DNA from: Ochotona curzoniae
Taxonomy: Eukaryota > Chordata > Mammalia > Lagomorpha > Ochotonidae
Length of the DNA: 64,000 nt
Direction: 5' to 3'
Assembly: GCF_017591425.1 (NCBI RefSeq)
Contig: NW_024467101.1
Span: 13,776,918-13,840,917 of the forward strand
Below are positions 31,136 to 63,931 of this stretch, piece by piece. Within the stretch, counting starts at the first letter, position 1. The number at the start of each line of letters is the position of its first letter. The notes under the pieces were generated by a model. It saw only the letters and a list, made by a program, of their open reading frames with translations, was not told where the DNA came from and made no database searches. A program made the position numbers and the translations under genes.

Positions 31136-32529
31136 AGACCAAGATTCAAAAGCTATTCTTGGGAAATACCTTAGGCATAAATAAACATCCAATTTTTTTT
31201 TTTTTTTAAGGATTGCTGGTAACCTATGAATGTAAAAACTATCTTAGTTTGTTTTCTTTTTCTGTAAGAGTGGCTTATATTTAGAAGCTTGGCTCTGGGG
31301 TTACAGGTATCAGGATTCATGCGTGGTGCTGTTTTTGCTGAGGGCAGCTGTCCTGCTGGAGGCCAAGGATAATTTGCTGATCCAGGAGCTGAGGCCAGCG
31401 TTTTTTTTTTTTTTAATATATGTCTGCATCTGCTTCTGCCCATAACCTGTGGGCAAAGGCCAGGCCACAGCGAGAGCTAGAGTCGGATCTGCCTTTGTCA
31501 TGCTGAGAGCCGTGCTGCCAGAGCTTTTTTTTTTCTTATAAGCTGATGGCATCACATTTTGTCGGTGCCTTTGACTTGCCACTCTGACATCTTTCCCTAA
31601 CGGTGTGGTCTCTGCGATGGACTCTAAGCAACCTTCCCAGGGGTCTTTCTCAACCGTATCAAAACTTCAAAAGTTGAACCTGGTTTCTAAGGTTGAGCAG
31701 GTGCTTTATAAATCAATGGGAGCGACTACGCGATGGGGAAAGGGCTTGGGAAACTACGAGATGCGATGGACCCTGTGCGGGGAGGGCACTGTAAGAAGCA
31801 ACATGCTTAATGGGATAAGAGGTTCTTTGTTCTGCCTACTGCCCGTGTCCCTGTCTGGTAAAAACACTTTGGTTTTCCTCTGGGGGAGGGAATACCCCTC
31901 CCACACACCCTGGATCCATAGAGTTTGCATAGAGTTGCTATCCCCCTCAGCTTCAGAGAATGAATCTTGATTTCAGGCCTGGCTGAAGAAGAACGCTGGA
32001 CTTCAGCATTTGCTTGTGCTGTACCCCTGTATGTTCGTTGCCAGGATCCATTCTGCTGGATGGCTTCCTGCTTCAGACCAGTCATGCTTGTGGTTGAGTT
32101 GAGCCATTTACTTCAACGGTGTTGCTGAGCTGGTAGGAGCAGGTCCCGGGCTGGTGCTCTCAGCCACCTGGTCTCTGTGAAATGAAGATGGACTCAACAA
32201 ATGGAGGTCAAGAAATGGGACAGGATGAGTTCCCAATAACACCGAGCGCCTGGCTCCATCCGCACCTGAAGCTGTCCCTGAATTCTGAGTTACCCGAGCC
32301 TTAAGGCCTGCTGTTGGCTCCAGCTAGCTTTTGTCCTTGGCTGGTGAGAGGCTCTCTCAGCTCATGCTTTCGTTTTACTAGAGAAGAAAGATGAGCCATC
32401 CCACTTGTTTGAGCCTTGAAATTACCGTTCTGGGGCTGGGGGCTGGGGCACCAAAACTTAGGGCTCCTTAGATCTCCAGAATCTCATGTAGTGACTGAAT
32501 TGTTCTTATGTTCTTTTGACTTTAATGGG

Positions 32530-32832
32530 GCTTTTAGAAAATATTCATTTGAAAGGCAGGGTGAGAAATACTGTTAGACTCCTCACCCCCTCCCCCCCCC
32601 CCCCGCCTCTCCCATTGGCTGGTTCACTCCCCGCAAAGGGCTGGTGTGGTCATGGCCAGTCCAGGGCAAAGGCAAGAGGTCTCCTGTGGGTGGCAGAGGC
32701 TGAAGTACTGGGGCCATGTTCTGCTGCTTTCCGGGGACATTGACAATGGAAGGTGGAACAGCTGAGGCTCACCCCTTGCGTCAGCATCCTAGGAAAAGGC
32801 TTAGCTGAGTGAGCCACAACTTGGGCACCAGA
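32530..32832 (-). mobile_element. Old C-type SINE, antisense, with C-run
   Basis: 'cattggctggttcactcccc', 'gtggcagaggctgaagtact' and 'cttagctgagtgagccacaa' match the family on the minus strand. A C13 run at 32592-32604 interrupts the pyrimidine-rich zone. Confidence 0.7.
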
Positions 32833-33434
32833 ATGAAGATGGCTGGTGCCCTGTGAAGGTGCTTTTTAGGCCATATGTTACTATGAGATGGATGCTTCTC
32901 TAGCCCTACCCTTGGCCTCTCTATGGTTTTTACAGACTCGGGCTGGGAGTGATGAATGCTGTCTGGGTGTAGAATTTTCTGGAAGTTTGAGAACCCCAAG
33001 AAAACACAATGCACACGCTAGGGTAAACAGGCTTCCTTCAAAACTGCTTTTTTATTCTGCCTTTCAGCAACACTTCTTATTGGAGGTGTGTAGAAGGCCA
33101 GGGATCCAAACACACAAAAGATGTCAGAAATGGTGGGATCCAATCTATTGGAATGACATTAGCATCTGTGTGTTAAGAATCCATGTCCCTGAGTCAGTGT
33201 CCTCCTGGGACGCTTGCTGGCTTAGAATGGACACAAGGATGAAATGACAGATGGAATACACTGTCCATCAGCTATTTTTTTGGTTAGGATCTAGTATTTG
33301 AACAGGTGCCTAGAGTCACGATTGTCTAAGAACAGCACTTTGTATTTGCACAGAACTTGAATTCTCCCTCCAGGGGCATCCACGGCTTATCAAGGTGAGA
33401 CCTTTCCCTACTGGCACTGGATGGTGAGCAGGCA

Positions 33435-33535
33435 GGGGTCCTTACCTCTCGTCTCCAGGTGATGAAAGCTGAGGCACACAGATTAGTGAGTTGCCCAGAA
33501 TAACTAGCTCGCATAACTAGTGAATGGCAAGGAAA
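33435..33535 (-). mobile_element. MIR fragment, antisense
   Basis: 'gctgaggcacacagattagt' and 'cataactagtgaatggcaag' match the MIR core on the minus strand. Confidence 0.55.
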
Positions 33536-35218
33536 AGTATTGAAACAAGTGTTTGACTTCTCAGCCTCTGCTTACTCAAGGAAAGATTATGATCGCGGTG
33601 TTGCTGACATTGGTTCTTGACGCGGTCTCCGCCATGGGTGACACCTGGGATTTGAATCGGCCTCTGGCTCCACGTCCTGGTCTAAGTTAATGCATTTGAG
33701 TAAAAATAGTGCATCACAGTCACTCGCAGAAAACCAGAGGTGGAAAAGAATACACTCAGTGACATACAAACAATACCATTGTGTGCCATCTCAATGGAAG
33801 GTGCTGAACCCAAGGCCTGCTCCGTCTTTGACTCAGGTGTTGGGGACCCATGGGCTCTACCTGGAGACTTTGTTCTTCCTGTTACCAAAACTTGTGGTTT
33901 ACCTTTGTGGCTCTAAAACTCCTTAAACGTGACCTTGTGTGCCACCAATGGCACACATGTCATGCAGTCAATGATAGTGTTTTCTGGTAGGCAGACATAG
34001 GCTGTCCTTGAACCTGTACCTCCTGTTAGGATATTACTTAGCAGGAAAGGGATATAGGGGTGAGCATTTCCAGGAGGCATGGGCAAGGAGCAGATCAAAG
34101 ATCTTTGCTGTCTTGAAAGAATGTGCTTGCCAAAGAGCAGATTCTAGAATTTCGCGGAGTACATTTCCTGAAGTGGAACCGCAAGGTACTTGAATGTCTA
34201 AAGTTGACTGTGCGGAACATTGTTGGTCTGTTTGCGTCAAGAGCAAAGCTGTGGTCAAGTTGACCCAGTGCAGTGCAAGCAAGGGGGTGAGCGTGTAGTG
34301 GGAGTCACAGCAAAAGTGAGGTCTGATCTAGCCAGGACCACCTGCTCCTTAAAGCCTCTGGTGACTCCCTGGGTGCGCAGTGTGCGGGCTGATGGGAGAG
34401 TTGCTACAACACGAGCTAAAGGCAAAGGAAATCCACCTGCTCCATGGCATGAGACAACCTGAAACTTGCTTTGTAAAGGTTAGCATCCTCTGTTCTTCTA
34501 GAAAGCTCCCATTCTCCCCAAATCTGGACACCACGCCCCCCTGTTACAAGTAGGAAGATCTCCTGAGGCCCATCTCTGGAGATCTGGACACAACAGACTT
34601 TGCTAAGCAGGGACGCACTGGATGTTGCCATCTTTGTCTTACACATCAGCTACTTGGGCCCGTCTGTGGGGGTGGGGGTGTGTCGCTCAGATTTCCTAAG
34701 GTGGGGATTAGACTTTTGGTTGCTGTTGGTCTGCCAGGGCCCTGCCTCTGGAAAGTCCTGGAGGAAAGGATCTCACAGTCCGAAGTTCAGGATTCAGTCC
34801 TCAGGAGCTGCTGTGGGACGCGTGCGGGTGAGGCCGGGGGAGCTCCCTGCCGACCCGTGCTTCTTCAGGGGCTGTGTGGGTGGGAGAGAGAGAGCATGAG
34901 AGAGAGGGGCAGGGCATGGGCTGAGTTCCCAGAGGAGCCTTTCTTAGCTCTATAGCCTTCTGGTCATGGAGATGATGCTGGTTAGAGGAGCAGTGAAGTG
35001 GCCTAGCGGGCTTGTGTGTGTTAGGCTCTAAGGGCGGGCTTCTGCTTGGAGAAATGCGTCCTGTTACGTTGCTCACGAGGCACATGCAAAAGCCAGAACG
35101 AGACCGATGCAGCAAAATGGTTGGTGGGTTTTTGAGTCGCCTTCTCTTCCCCAAGGGTTAGCCATGCTGTTCGCTCTACATTGTAGCCTGTAAATATGAC
35201 CTAGAAAGGTTGCATTCA

Positions 35219-35220
<2 letters not shown>

Positions 35221-35256
<36 letters not shown>

Positions 35257-35260
35257 CAGA
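35221..35260. repeat. (GT)n(GA)n compound microsatellite
   Basis: About 22 bases of GT followed by about 14 bases of GA. Confidence 0.95.
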
Positions 35261-35282
35261 CAATTTACTGAGAGCATCCTGT

Positions 35283-35420
35283 ACGCAGCCACACCTCCGT
35301 ATCCATGGGGGATTGAAGCCAGGGACTCCTCAGATACTAATACCTGATGTGGCAGCTTCCTTCTATAAAGTGGCATCAGGCTAGCCTAGAACTTTTGCAT
35401 AGCCTCTTCTGGATACTTTA
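35283..35420 (+). mobile_element. MER2-like DNA transposon fragment
   Basis: 'cacctccgtatccatggggg' and 'ctataaagtggcatcaggct' match the 5' third of the MER2-like element. The best-preserved part is the CCGTATCCATGGGGGATTG terminus. Confidence 0.6.
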
Positions 35421-35424
35421 AGAA

Positions 35425-35714
35425 AGACTCACTTCATTTGAAATGCAGAGTGAAAGAAAGAAAATATCTCTTATAGCTGGTTCACTTTCCAGATGTCCAT
35501 ACCCTGTAGGTAAGAATCGGTGTGAAGCCAGTAGCCAGGGACTCCATCTTGGTCCCTCATGTAGGTGACTGGGACCTAAGAACTTGGGGCATCTTTGGCT
35601 GCCTTCCCAGGCACATGAGCCAGAGACTGAATTGGGAGTGGAGTGGTTGGTTCTTGAACCAGGGAATGCTGCCATTGCAAATAGCTGCTTAGCCAGCTGT
35701 GCCACAATGCAGTC
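35425..35714 (-). mobile_element. Old C-type SINE, antisense
   Basis: 'cttatagctggttcactttc', 'ccctcatgtaggtgactggg' and 'cttagccagctgtgccacaa' match the family. Confidence 0.78.
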
Positions 35715-35789
35715 TCTTTTTTTTTTAATCCACTGATGGTGGAATGCACAGGTTCAGGGAGCATTGGAAGCGGAGGGTTGACCATGCCT

Positions 35790-36050
35790 TCAAACTGACT
35801 TCCTAGAAGACCGTCCCAGTTTATGATACAACCCACAGTGTAGTATCTGGTTCTATTCACATCCTGGCCAACCTGCCTATTATTATCTTTTAGAATTGTT
35901 TCAATTTGGCAGATGATTAAAAAGAGTGCTTCATGGCTACTCCAACTTGTGCTTCTCTGGTGACTCGCGAGGTTGAAGCTGTTCACTCTGGTTTCGTCAT
36001 CAAGGTGCTATTAGTTTACAACCTTCCCAAAGCAAAAGTCCTTCCGTTGT
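35790..36050 (-). mobile_element. L1 3'-region fragment, antisense
   Basis: 'ctattcacatcctggccaac', 'gatgattaaaaagagtgctt' and 'gtgcttctctggtgactcgc' resemble the antisense of the L1 ORF2 end ('cacatccttgccaacac' and 'catttccctaatgacta'). Confidence 0.45.
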
Positions 36051-36115
36051 TGCTGACAGCTTAGGATCTGCTTCATTTCTCCATCAAGCCAACGGAACTA
36101 GCCAAGACAGGCCCT

Positions 36116-36117
<2 letters not shown>

Positions 36118-36145
<28 letters not shown>
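36118..36145. repeat. T28 homopolymer
   Basis: 28 consecutive T residues with no recognisable SINE body directly attached. Confidence 0.95.
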
Positions 36146-36148
<3 letters not shown>

Positions 36149-36489
36149 CTGGAGTCAAGAAAGTTCTCTGAAAACACATTTATGCAAAGCAACTTCCAGG
36201 AAGCCTTACCTCAGCCAAAATGATTGGAAAGATGGATTTGCTTTTACAGTTTTTTTTTTTTTTTGCAGAAAGGCCAAATTCTTGTTTTATGTCCACTTTG
36301 ATAAATATGAAGAGACTTGGAAGCATTCATGTCAAGTGGGATGGGAAGATTGGTTTATTTTGGTGCAGCTTAAAGATCCTCTGCATAGCTCTCCCATCAT
36401 CCACATTTTCACAAAACTTTCAAAGTCCCCTCACCAGCTTTCTTCTAATCATAGTTTATTGAAAATATTTCTTTAGTGAAACAAGATAT

Positions 36490-36778
36490 ATATATATTTT
36501 TGAGCATGTGTCCATCTGCTAATTCACTTCCCAAATGGCAGCCCTGGCTTGGAATAGGCCAGGCTGAAGCTAGGACTGGGAGCCAGGAGCTCCAGCCTGA
36601 CCCCTCCTCCCCTTGTGGACGTAGGGGACAAGCACTTGGGCCATTCCTCCTCTGCGTTCCCATGTGCACTAGCAGGCAGCTGGATTGGAATTGGAGCAGC
36701 CAGGACTCTAAAGGTGCTCACAGGATGCTGGTGTCACAGCTGGTGACTTAAGATGCCCTGCCACAATGCTGGACTTGG
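36490..36778 (-). mobile_element. Old C-type SINE, antisense
   Basis: 'tgtccatctgctaattcact', 'ctagcaggcagctggattgg' and 'gatgccctgccacaatgctg' match the family. A (TA)n run sits at its A-tail. Confidence 0.8.
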
Positions 36779-37507
36779 AAGGCTGTTTCCAGGCCAGGGA
36801 TCCTCGTGCAGGATGCGCTAGTATCTGCTAACTCTGTGTCTGCTAATGGGACACAGTGGTTAGGACCCTTAACCCTGCATGGAGGTCGAAATTTTTTCTT
36901 TAATGGAAAGTTCAGAGCATAAATGTTGTTCATTGCTAAGAATGAGAAAAGAAGCACTTTCAGTACATGGGAGGGTGTGTCCTTGGCTGTTTAGACCACT
37001 ACAGAACAAATAATGGAGGCTAATTTTAGTGGATGGTATCACATAGGAATTTAACTTATAGAAAATAAGCAATTGATCAAAAAGAAAAATAAGGCAATCA
37101 TTGACATGAAGCTGGAGGCTCCCACTGAATCCGCTCGCGAAAGTGGCTGCGGATGTCACACCTGTTTTCTTTGTAAGCCTGGAGCATGGCTCCAACACTT
37201 CAAAGAATACTGCGCACGGCTATCTGCTGTGGCTGATGCTCAGCCAGTGTCACATCTTCCAATACTGCAAAGGTTAGCAGGATGGCATGAGATGGGCAAG
37301 GTGTCAAGCATGGTGTCCCCTGATGGATGGGGTCCAAGATGCAGTTCAATGACCTTCAAAGCTCATCTCCTGGCCCTGGCCTGAGAACCTCACCTGCACA
37401 TGAAACAAAGCTCTGCTGTACTCCCACGGTCACCTGAGAAGTTCACATTTGTGGTAGAAAACACCTGGCTCCCTTGTACCCAAGCTTTGCAATTGGCTTT
37501 ATTGCTT

Positions 37508-37865
37508 AAAAAAAAAAATTCTACAGGCAGGGTTCAGTATGATGGCTCAATAGGCTAATCCTCCACCTCCAAGCACTAGCATCCCATATGGGCACAGGTT
37601 CATGTCCTGGTTCTATTTCCAATCCGGCTTCCTGCTTGTGGCCTGGGAAAGCAGTAGAGGAGGGCTCAAAGACTCAGGACCCTGTACCCATGTGGGAGAC
37701 AAGAAAGAGGCTCCTAGCTCCTGGCTTCAGATCAGCTCAACTTCAGTTGTTGTGACCATTTGGGGAATAAAACAGTGGATGGATGATCTTTCTGTCTGTC
37801 GGTCCTCCGTGTAAAGCTGTATTTTCAATGAAAAATCTTTAAGAAAAAAAAATTCTGCAGACAAT
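37508..37865 (+). mobile_element. C-type SINE with near-exact target-site duplication
   Basis: AAAAAAAATTCTACAGGCA before and AAAAAAAATTCTGCAGACA after flank a body from 'gggttcagtatgatggctca' to 'tgaaaaatctttaag'. Two mismatches in the duplication mark it as older than the copy at 16751. Confidence 0.85.
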
Positions 37866-37904
37866 TCTGCTCATGAGGAGGAAGTAAGGGGAAACTTACA
37901 CAAG

Positions 37905-37923
37905 TATGTGTATATATGTGTGT

Positions 37924-37962
<39 letters not shown>
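37905..37962. repeat. (GT)n microsatellite with TATATA start
   Basis: About 58 bases of GT with three TA interruptions. Confidence 0.95.
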
Positions 37963-37964
<2 letters not shown>

Positions 37965-39009
37965 AGACAGACCAGCTGACTGACTGACAAACCTTCCCAG
38001 GGAAACAGCAAGAGCTAAAGCTTCCTGCAGGTCTCCTTGGTGTGCCATTCTGCTATACTAGAACTAAATATTTGGTCTCCATGCCTGGTTCCTGAGCTGC
38101 CAGCACCCTAGTGGATAAGGCTGCTGGAGGACCTTGTTCCGACATCTGGTCTCTGACCCCAGTTCCTGCTACAGGGCTTACACGTCCCTTGGCATTTCCT
38201 GGCGGCAGGCTCATCTCTAATGTTCTAATGAAGTGGCTCCTGGGTAGTAGTCTCAGGGTAGGGGCTGATGGCATGGGGAGCCAGTCTGTGACCAGAGTTG
38301 GGACTCTGTCTTCTTCCTGCCCTCCAGGGAAGGCAGCAGTTCACTTCAGACTGCATTCCTGGACGAAACTCAAAAGTCCCACCTCTCGGTGGACGTCGTC
38401 TCGACCCAGGCCTCGTGTTCCTAGCTTCTCAAGTGGGAGTCCCTGCTGCCTCCCTGTGCGTCTCTCCATGAGGTGGTACCTTCATGCCCTGTCTTTGCAT
38501 GGGGTGAGGTCTTGTGGGGAATTGATCTTTGAAAGCCAAATGATCCACTGGAAACTAGCCCCCAATAGATGGTGTCGCAGCAGTCAGTGTGGTCTTTGTG
38601 CTATTTTTGGTTTTGATTCTCTCTGTTGTAAAAACACGAGTTAGTTGTTGTGCAAATCAGGAACTCCTAGATGTTAAGCTCCTTCTGCAAAGCGTGCCGC
38701 ATGCGGTAATCATTGGAGTGGAACGGTAGCTGCTTCTTTAAAACAGTGCTCCATCCTTCATCACCTTCCCCAGCAGTCCCTGTTGTCCTGTAGGGTTCAT
38801 GCATGGGATTTCTCTTTCTGACCCCTGCAATCCTTGCACTCTGTGACCCTGGGTCCTGGCCCATCATCCCATCTGCTTGTAAAGAAATCCCAGTTAGCTT
38901 TACAACATGCACTACTTTATTTGCCTTTGTAACTGGCTGTCCTAGAGGGAACACCGACTTAGACAAGGGTGGTGGGGACAGGGTGGCTGTGAGAGAATTA
39001 CTAACTGGA

Positions 39010-39190
39010 GTTTAAATCCTGTCTTCCTTACCTAACTCACCATGGCCTGACCTCTCTGAGCCTCCATGCTCCCATCTACAAGATGGGAATAACAGCACTT
39101 TTTGGCGTGGTGGTGGCCATCTGTTGATGAAGCTGTGGATGGTGCCTGCCACGTGGCAAGGTCTGTGTCTGTGTCACCTGCTATTATTAA
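39010..39190 (+). mobile_element. MIR
   Basis: 'gacctctctgagcctccatg' followed by 'ctacaagatgggaataacag' and 'ggtgcctgccacgtggcaag' follow the MIR order. Confidence 0.7.
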
Positions 39191-39494
39191 CCCCACTTCA
39201 CTCCAACACTGATCTGGGCAGTGTGTATTTTCACAAGCTCCCAGGAGTTCAGCCAAGAGAAGCCTTGGCCTCCTTCCCTGGAAACACTGGCCTTGGAGCT
39301 TGGCTCCTGAGTGCAACACCTTGAACTCCATTTAATGGCGTCGTAACTTCTCAGGTCCTTTCTCAGTAACGTTGATGATGCAGTCAGAGAATTAGTCATT
39401 GCTGTCTATATTTTTGTGCACTAAGCTAAGGGCCAAACTGCACACGTTCTGTAGGCCACCTGATAAACCTTCATCGGAATGGATGAGCCCAAAC

Positions 39495-39595
39495 CCCATA
39501 TTGTGGTGGAGGAAACTGAGGCTTGGGGAGCAGTTATGCAGTGAGCAGGCTGAGAACTCTGGTGCCAAATCTGCAGCACGGACTCCACTCTCCAC
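39495..39595 (-). mobile_element. MIR fragment, antisense
   Basis: 'gtggaggaaactgaggcttg' with 'tgagcaggctgagaactctg' is the antisense MIR core. Confidence 0.6.
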
Positions 39596-40334
39596 AGCCT
39601 CTTGTACATCTGCGGGCCTGCACCCTACGCCGCCTTTACATAAAGGCAGGCGTGTCCTCATCTGTTCCCCCACTACCTCTCCCTCCCAACGTCAGTGTCC
39701 TCCAACTGCCATCCCTTAAGTGACATATCCTCAAAGCAAGGAAGCCTGAGTTTGTTTTGATGTTGTGGTCTCCCTTTTTCTGTGACCTCGACAACGTCAC
39801 CTGTTCTTCCCATATAGTGCTTCCTGCTTGGGCATCTCCCCTTCCTTCCATGTCCTCTGGATTGCTAGGGTTCTGGCTCGTCGGGAAGGAAGTTGATCTG
39901 CTGTGACATCTGCTGCTCGAGGGATTGCCAAGTTGGGTTGGCTGCTTGGGCAGCCAGAGGGTGTCTGCTTCCTTCCTCTTTGGTTGACTAAACCACGTGG
40001 GTTCGGCTTTCTGCGCTCAGCCCTTGGATCGGAGGCAGTAGAAGTAGCTGTCGTGCTCTAGTGGCAAGCTAGAGGATTTCTCAGCACTCCTGCCTGTCAG
40101 ACCAGGAGTTAATGTGGAAAGGCAGAGATGGATCTGGGGGCTCTAGGGACTCCTAGGCTGTCTGAATATGAATTAATGCAGCGAATCACTTCACAGACTA
40201 TATGGTAAGGCTCTACACTTGCGTGGAACCATGTGCCAGGCTTTAGTCAATTGTGTACCTGAGTGACATTTGTCACCACTGCTGGGCGGAGGCTGTGAAG
40301 GGCACATGTGAGAGATGCGCATTTAGTGCACCTG

Positions 40335-40600
40335 TAAGGTTACCACCTGGTTCTCATATCTGAGTGCTTGGGTTCGAGTCCCAGCTCCACTTCTGACTGC
40401 AGCTTCCTGCTAATGGGCGCCCCAGGAGGCAACAGTGATGCCCCAAGTATTCAGTTCCTCACCTCCCACTTGAGAGACAAATACTGATATCCTGGCTGAG
40501 AGCTCCAGCCTAGCTCAGCCCCACCTGTTAAAAGCATTTAGGAAGTGAGCTAGGAAATGGGAGATGGCTTTTCTCTGTCTCTCCAATGTTTCAGAAAGCT
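40335..40600 (+). mobile_element. Old C-type SINE, sense
   Basis: 'gcttgggttcgagtcccagc' is a clear tRNA-like B box, followed by 'ttcctgctaatgggcgcccc' and 'ggaagtgagctaggaaatgg'. This is the old subfamily with an intact promoter box. Confidence 0.8.
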
Positions 40601-41118
40601 TCAAGGGGAGGGTGGGAGGGGAAAAGCCCATGTGGAATTCTGTTGTTTTCCTCTGCTGCCTCTGCTTTAGGCAGAGGACACCTCATGTTCAAGATCAGAG
40701 GGTGGGAAACTGCTGTCCAGTCAAAATACCTGCTGTCGAAAACAACATTTGACTGAAGCACAGCCATGCTTGCTCATGCAGTTATTATCGGAGGCTACTT
40801 TTGTGCTAAAATGGAAGGGCTCAATAGTTGCTACCAAGATCATACAGCCTGCGAGGCCTAAAATGCTTGCTACCTGGCCCTAGGTGGAAAAACTGGGTTG
40901 GTTTCTATTCTAGATAGATCAATTAAGAGATGGTGCCGTTTTGAGTAGCCTTCAACCCCAAATGAATTTCTGGAGGAGCAACCTTCCCCAGCCTGCAAGG
41001 CCCAGGTAATCAAAGCATGCAAGGCCCGTCAGTTTGGGTTGTTGGTGACTGGCACGGAATCTAAGCTTCCTAATGGAGCCCCAGGCATTTGCCACTGTGA
41101 GGGATTCAGAGCAGCTAC

Positions 41119-61970
<20,852 letters not shown>

Positions 61971-62839
61971 AGCCAGCTGGCTGGTGGAAGGTGCTTGACT
62001 TAGTTCTCTAAAGCCACTGGATTTGAATGGACTATACCCAGGCTGTCAGTGTCCCCAGTAGACTGCCTGGCATTCTGTTTGCTCCCCTCCCTTGCCTCCG
62101 GCAGCCCCAGGAATCTACTCCATGGCAGCTTCCTGCACTGGGAGCCAGAATCCTGGTGCTCGGGGCCCCAGCTGCCAGGCCTCCCTGGCTGCCAGGTCTC
62201 CCTGGGCACAAGAGCCTGGAGACCCAGGTGAAGAGATCGTGGGGCATCACCTTATCAGGGCCAATCTATTTTTCTAAATGTGGAAGCCAGGAACTGCTAC
62301 CCTCTCCACTGTTCCACCTATATAGAATGCAGACAGATGGAGCAGGTGGAGACAACCCAGATGGGATGGGAGTGGAGAGAGGAACTGTGGTAGGGAAAGC
62401 AGATACATCAATATTGGAGCCACTCATTATTGGCAGTAAGGACCAGAATGAAGGCAGGGTTAGGAATTGGGTGACCTCAGAAAAGCCCCTTTTCCTTGCC
62501 TAGTCCCATCTGAAACACAAATTAGTCCCTGCTCCGTGGGAGTGTAGTGAGGAGCCTGTGCGATTTCGTGTTAATCCAGTTAAGCCTGAGTGCGCGTTCG
62601 GTGAATGTTCACATAGTCAGTTGCACAGTGTTTCTCATCAGATGTTCGCTGTGGCGAGTATTTCTCCAAATGGGCAGATAACTCTGGGCCGGCAGGACCA
62701 CCAAGGCTTGAACGTGACATTATCGTGTACAAAAACAATTGCTTACATCCTCACACTTGCAAATATTAGGCATTTTGCTGGGCTTTCTCAGAACACGAGG
62801 CCACTGGGATAGTCTCACTTCTTTCCTGGGGCTTGCTGA
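61971..62839. other. TMEM233 upstream region, unique sequence
   Basis: No coding exon or clear repeat was seen. CCDC60 is the next gene upstream in human but its exons are not recognisable here. Confidence 0.4.
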
Positions 62840-63130
62840 TTGGATTGGCTGCCTCCTTCCCTGGACTGCAAAGCCCTGGGGAGAAGGGACCACCTTACTC
62901 ATCTTGGTGTCATTGCCTGGCACGCTGCCTGCAGCACGAGGCATCACCCTGTAGCTTGCAGGCTGGACACACTGGAGAGAAATCAGAACTTCCTGCTTTG
63001 CTGGGTCCCTCGTGGGTTGGTTCACCAAGTGGGAATAACTAGATGATGATGCTCATTGTTGAATTTGTCAGCTGAATGTTTGAATCGGCTATTCCCTCGG
63101 TCCGGAAGGCCGTTCCCCAAAACTGTCAAA
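62840..63130 (+). mobile_element. L2 3'-end fragment
   Basis: 'ctggactgcaaagccctggg', 'tgtcattgcctggcacgctg' and 'cagctgaatgtttgaatcgg' follow the L2 3' end order. Confidence 0.55.
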
Positions 63131-63149
63131 GGGCTCCAGGTGTGAACTC

Positions 63150-63501
63150 AAAAGTCACTTGCTGGACGCGGCACGATAGCCTAGTGGTTAAAGTCCTCGC
63201 CTTGCGCGCCGGGATCCCATATGGGGACCAGTTCTAATCCCGGTGACCCTGCTTTCCATCCAGCTCCCTGCTTGTGGCCTGGGAAAGCAGTCGAGGACGG
63301 CCCAAAGCCTTGGGACCCTGCACCCATGTGGGAGACCTGGAAGAGCTCTTGGCTCCTGGCTTCAGATTGGCTCAGCTCCAGACATTGCGGTCGCTTGGGG
63401 GAGTGAACCACCGGACGAAAGATACTCCTTTCTGTCTCTCCTCCTCTTTCTATATCCGCCTTTCCAATAAAAATAAGTAAATCTAAAAAAAAAAGTCACT
63501 T
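63150..63501 (+). mobile_element. Young C-type SINE with exact target-site duplication
   Basis: AAAAGTCACTT at 63150-63160 and 63491-63501 flanks a body from 'gctggacgcggcacgatagc' through 'gccgggatcccatatgggga' to 'ctttccaataaaaataagta'. Recent insertion. Confidence 0.95.
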
Positions 63502-63629
63502 CTTTAAGTAAAGAGCTTCTCTTGGAATGGGTCTAGCATGGGTTCCCATAATCTCATGTTTTATTAGCAGGCATGTATGCATGTGTGTGGCATGTTTTAC
63601 AAAGGTAACCTTCATTCACTTCTTTTTGG

Positions 63630-63931
63630 ATTTATTTTTAATTGGAAAGTCAGATATACAGAGAGAAGATGAGACAGAAAAGAGAAAAGGTCTGTCCACG
63701 GATTCACTCCCCAAGTGGCCACGATGGCTGGAGCTGAGCCGATCTGAAACCAGGAGCCAGGAGCTTCTTCTGGGTCTCCCAAGGCTTTGGGCCGTCCTCC
63801 ACTGCTTTTCCAGGCCACAAGCAGGGAGCTGGATGGGAAGTGGGTCCACTGGGACACAAACCAGCACCCATATGGGATCCTGGCATGTGCAAGGAGAGGA
63901 CTTTAACTGCTAGACTACAGTGCCAGGCCCC
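63630..63931 (-). mobile_element. C-type SINE, antisense, with short internal deletion
   Basis: 'gatttatttttaattggaaa', 'tcttctgggtctcccaaggc' and 'gctagactacagtgccaggc'. The segment normally reading 'acgtgggtgcagggtcc' is absent at about 63780. Confidence 0.92.

Larger units (their letters stand above)
19480..41118. other. Interval between PRKAB1 promoter and TMEM233 exon 2
   Basis: About 21.6 kb with no supported coding exon. Part of it is probably the last intron of TMEM233, because exon 2 ends in a strong splice donor. It contains C SINEs, MIR, L1, Tigger-like fragments and several simple repeats, listed separately. Stretches 28.7-30.3 kb, 31.2-32.4 kb and 38.0-39.0 kb are largely unique sequence in which I recognise nothing. 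Confidence 0.5.

Noticed and set aside
38111..38644. 177-residue open frame
   Set aside because: No domain, no signal or repeat pattern, no splice context and no recognisable relative; taken as a chance frame in repeat-derived or unique intergenic DNA.
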